A model generated the notes under the pieces. It had not been told where the DNA came from. It saw only the letters and a program-made list of their open reading frames with translations, and searched no databases. From Alphaproteobacteria bacterium (GTDB lineage: Bacteria > Pseudomonadota > Alphaproteobacteria > Sphingomonadales > Sphingomonadaceae): a stretch of DNA of 8,375 bases. Positions 6,988-8,375 of the stretch are shown here, in pieces. A program made the position numbers and the translations under genes. Position 1 is the stretch's first letter. Each line of letters starts with the position of its first letter. The stretch lies in contig JAHJWA010000237.1 in assembly GCA_018828205.1 (NCBI GenBank), forward strand, positions 1 to 8,375, given 5' to 3'.

Positions 6988-7882
6988 GGTCACCCGCTCG
7001 GCTACGGGAGTGCGGCGTTCCGCCGCCACCCGCAACCGCCAGCAGAAGACCCGCGCGGCGCGCAAGCACACCGTCACGCTGTTCGATCGTGCGATGGCGC
7101 TGCTGCCCTTCACCGACGAGCAGCTGCACAAGATATTCCTGTTCCTGATCATTTCGGCAGCGCTGGCCGCCGCGTGGCTGGTTGCGAGCCTCGCCGGCGT
7201 TCCGCAGATGGCGCAGGCGCGGATCGCGGTCGCCGCCTCGGATGCTGGCTTCGAAGTGCGCAAGGTCAAGGTTACCGGCGTCGAGCGGATGAACGAGCTC
7301 AAGGTCTACGAGCGCGCGCTCGCCGAGCGCGACCGGCCGATGCCGCTGGTCGATCTGCAGGCGGTGCGCGGACGGCTGCTCGATCTGTCCTGGGTGCAGG
7401 ATGCGCGCGTTTCGCGCCAGCTGCCCGACACGCTGATCGTCGATATCGTCGAGCGCGAGGAACATGCGGTGCTCAAGAAGCCGGGCCGGCTGATGCTGGT
7501 CGATGCGCAGGGGCACGAACTCGAGCCGATTTCCCAAGCCAATGCCAAGGACAAGCTCATGATCGGCGGGCCGGGCGCGCAGACGCAGGTCGCGGCGCTC
7601 GACGATCTGCTGGATGCCGCGCCGGCGCTGAAATCCAAGGTGGCCGAGGCCGAGTGGGTCGGCAACCGCCGCTGGAACCTGACCTTCCGGACTGGCCAGG
7701 TGCTGGCGCTGCCCGAGGAGAAGGCTCCCGCCGCGCTGGTTCGTTTCGCTACGCTCGACGGGCGCCATCGCCTGCTCGGCGGGCGCGCGACGGCGATCGA
7801 CATGCGCGTGGCCGATCAGGCTTATTTCCGCTGCAGCGACGGTCCATGCAATCTGGGCCAGCTGGTCAAGGTCGAGCAGTGA
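6980..7882 (+). CDS. ftsQ: Cell division protein FtsQ
   Basis: Bitopic inner-membrane divisome protein that links FtsA/FtsZ-side components to FtsB, FtsL and the septal synthases. The product is 300 residues. A very basic cytoplasmic tail (1-50, many Arg and Lys) is followed by one transmembrane helix (about 52-74, 'FLFLIISAALAAAWLV' core). Next come a POTRA domain (about 91-160: 'VRKVKVTGVERM', 'WVQDARVSRQLPDTLIVDIVERE') and the FtsQ beta domain (about 161-275, 'AVLKKPGRLMLVDAQGHEL'). The start at 6980 is chosen because AAGG at 6967-6970 is correctly spaced and it overlaps ddl by 8 bases. An in-frame ATG at 6935 would add 15 Arg/Lys-rich residues and a deeper overlap. The C-terminus holds two cysteines, Cys285 and Cys290. 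The identification rests on domain order and position before ftsA. Confidence 0.93.
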   Translation: MAKVTRSATGVRRSAATRNRQQKTRAARKHTVTLFDRAMALLPFTDEQLHKIFLFLIISAALAAAWLVASLAGVPQMAQARIAVAASDAGFEVRKVKVTGVERMNELKVYERALAERDRPMPLVDLQAVRGRLLDLSWVQDARVSRQLPDTLIVDIVEREEHAVLKKPGRLMLVDAQGHELEPISQANAKDKLMIGGPGAQTQVAALDDLLDAAPALKSKVAEAEWVGNRRWNLTFRTGQVLALPEEKAPAALVRFATLDGRHRLLGGRATAIDMRVADQAYFRCSDGPCNLGQLVKVEQ

Positions 7883-8375
7883 TGGCCGGCCCAAGGATCA
7901 TCCGCGCCTTCGCGGCGGTCAACATCGGTTCCTTCCGCGTTTCGGCCATGATCATGGGCGAGGACGAGAACGGCGCGATGGTGGTGCTGGGCTCGAGCCA
8001 CCGCAAGAGCGAGGGCGTCAAGCGCGGCTACATCACCGAGATGCGCGCCGCCAGTCACGCGATTCGCCAGGCGGTCGAGAAGGCCGAGCAGAACGCGGGC
8101 ACCAATGTCTCCAGCGTCTGGATCGGCTGCGCCGGGGCGGGGCTCTACAGCCGCATCGCCAGCGTCGAGATCGCCATCGGCGGAAGGCGGATCGAGGACG
8201 ACGACATCGAGCACCTGCTCTATGCCGCGCGCGATCATATCCAGCCCGACGGGCGGATGGTTCTCCATGCTCAGCCGGCGCATTACACGCTCGACGGCGC
8301 GCATGGCATCGCCAACCCGCAGGGCCTGCATGCCGAGGCGCTGGGGGTCGATATCCACGTCACGCTGGCCGAGGG
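7882..8375 (+). CDS. ftsA: Cell division protein FtsA (3' truncated by window)
   Basis: Actin-like ATPase that tethers FtsZ filaments to the inner membrane and recruits later divisome proteins. The ATG at 7882 overlaps the ftsQ stop as TGATG and has AAGG at 7868-7871. The frame stays open to the window end, giving 164 full codons of a protein usually a little over 400 residues. Visible: the phosphate-1 strand 'AAVNIGSFRVSAMI' (11-24), 'SEGVKRGYITEM' (43-54), 'VSSVWIGCAGAGLYS' (76-90), 'RRIEDDDIEHLL' (102-113) and 'VLHAQPAHYTLDGAHGIANPQGL' (127-149 region). These cover domain 1A and most of 1C and align with E. coli FtsA from memory ('VGLEIGTAKVAALV', 'HVIPQEYAID...GIKNPVGLSG'). The usual Asp/Glu in the first phosphate motif is Asn14 here. 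The C-terminal amphipathic membrane helix lies beyond the window. Confidence 0.95.
   Translation, partial: MAGPRIIRAFAAVNIGSFRVSAMIMGEDENGAMVVLGSSHRKSEGVKRGYITEMRAASHAIRQAVEKAEQNAGTNVSSVWIGCAGAGLYSRIASVEIAIGGRRIEDDDIEHLLYAARDHIQPDGRMVLHAQPAHYTLDGAHGIANPQGLHAEALGVDIHVTLAE

Overview
The window is a slice of a division and cell wall (dcw) cluster. All genes lie on the + strand in the order murD (5' end missing), ftsW, murG, murC, murB, a probable 36-codon small ORF, ddl, ftsQ and ftsA (3' end missing). GC content is high (about two thirds by eye), with strong G/C preference at third codon positions. The order murC-murB-ddl-ftsQ-ftsA is the alphaproteobacterial form of the cluster; in E. coli, murB lies elsewhere. 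The protein style (a short MurB with a YSYRHS motif, an FtsA starting with an 'AAVNIGSFRVSAMI' segment, FtsQ with a long basic N-tail) suggests Sphingomonadales, perhaps an Erythrobacter relative. The class is fairly secure; the family is inference.

Layout: positions 1-1062 hold the C-terminal four fifths of MurD. Positions 1059-2324 encode FtsW, the septal glycan polymerase. Positions 2321-3517 encode MurG, which makes lipid II. MurC (3514-4926), MurB (4923-5891) and Ddl (5995-6987) are cytoplasmic enzymes supplying UDP-MurNAc-peptide and D-Ala-D-Ala. FtsQ (6980-7882) and FtsA (7882 to the end) are divisome proteins. Together they cover precursor synthesis, lipid II formation, septal polymerisation and divisome assembly.

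There is no intergenic space. Six junctions are 4-base ATGA stop/start overlaps, one is an 8-base overlap (ddl/ftsQ) and one is TGATG (ftsQ/ftsA). Only between murB and ddl would there be a gap of about 100 bases, and it is filled exactly by a 36-codon ORF (5888-5998) that shares ATGA with both neighbours. This ORF contains a 15-base tandem repeat encoding acidic pentapeptides and a 9-bp stem-loop just before the ddl ribosome binding site. It is the only part of the window not explained by standard families and is the best candidate for something undescribed. I saw no promoter, terminator, RNA gene, mobile element or CRISPR array; the real promoter probably lies upstream of the window.
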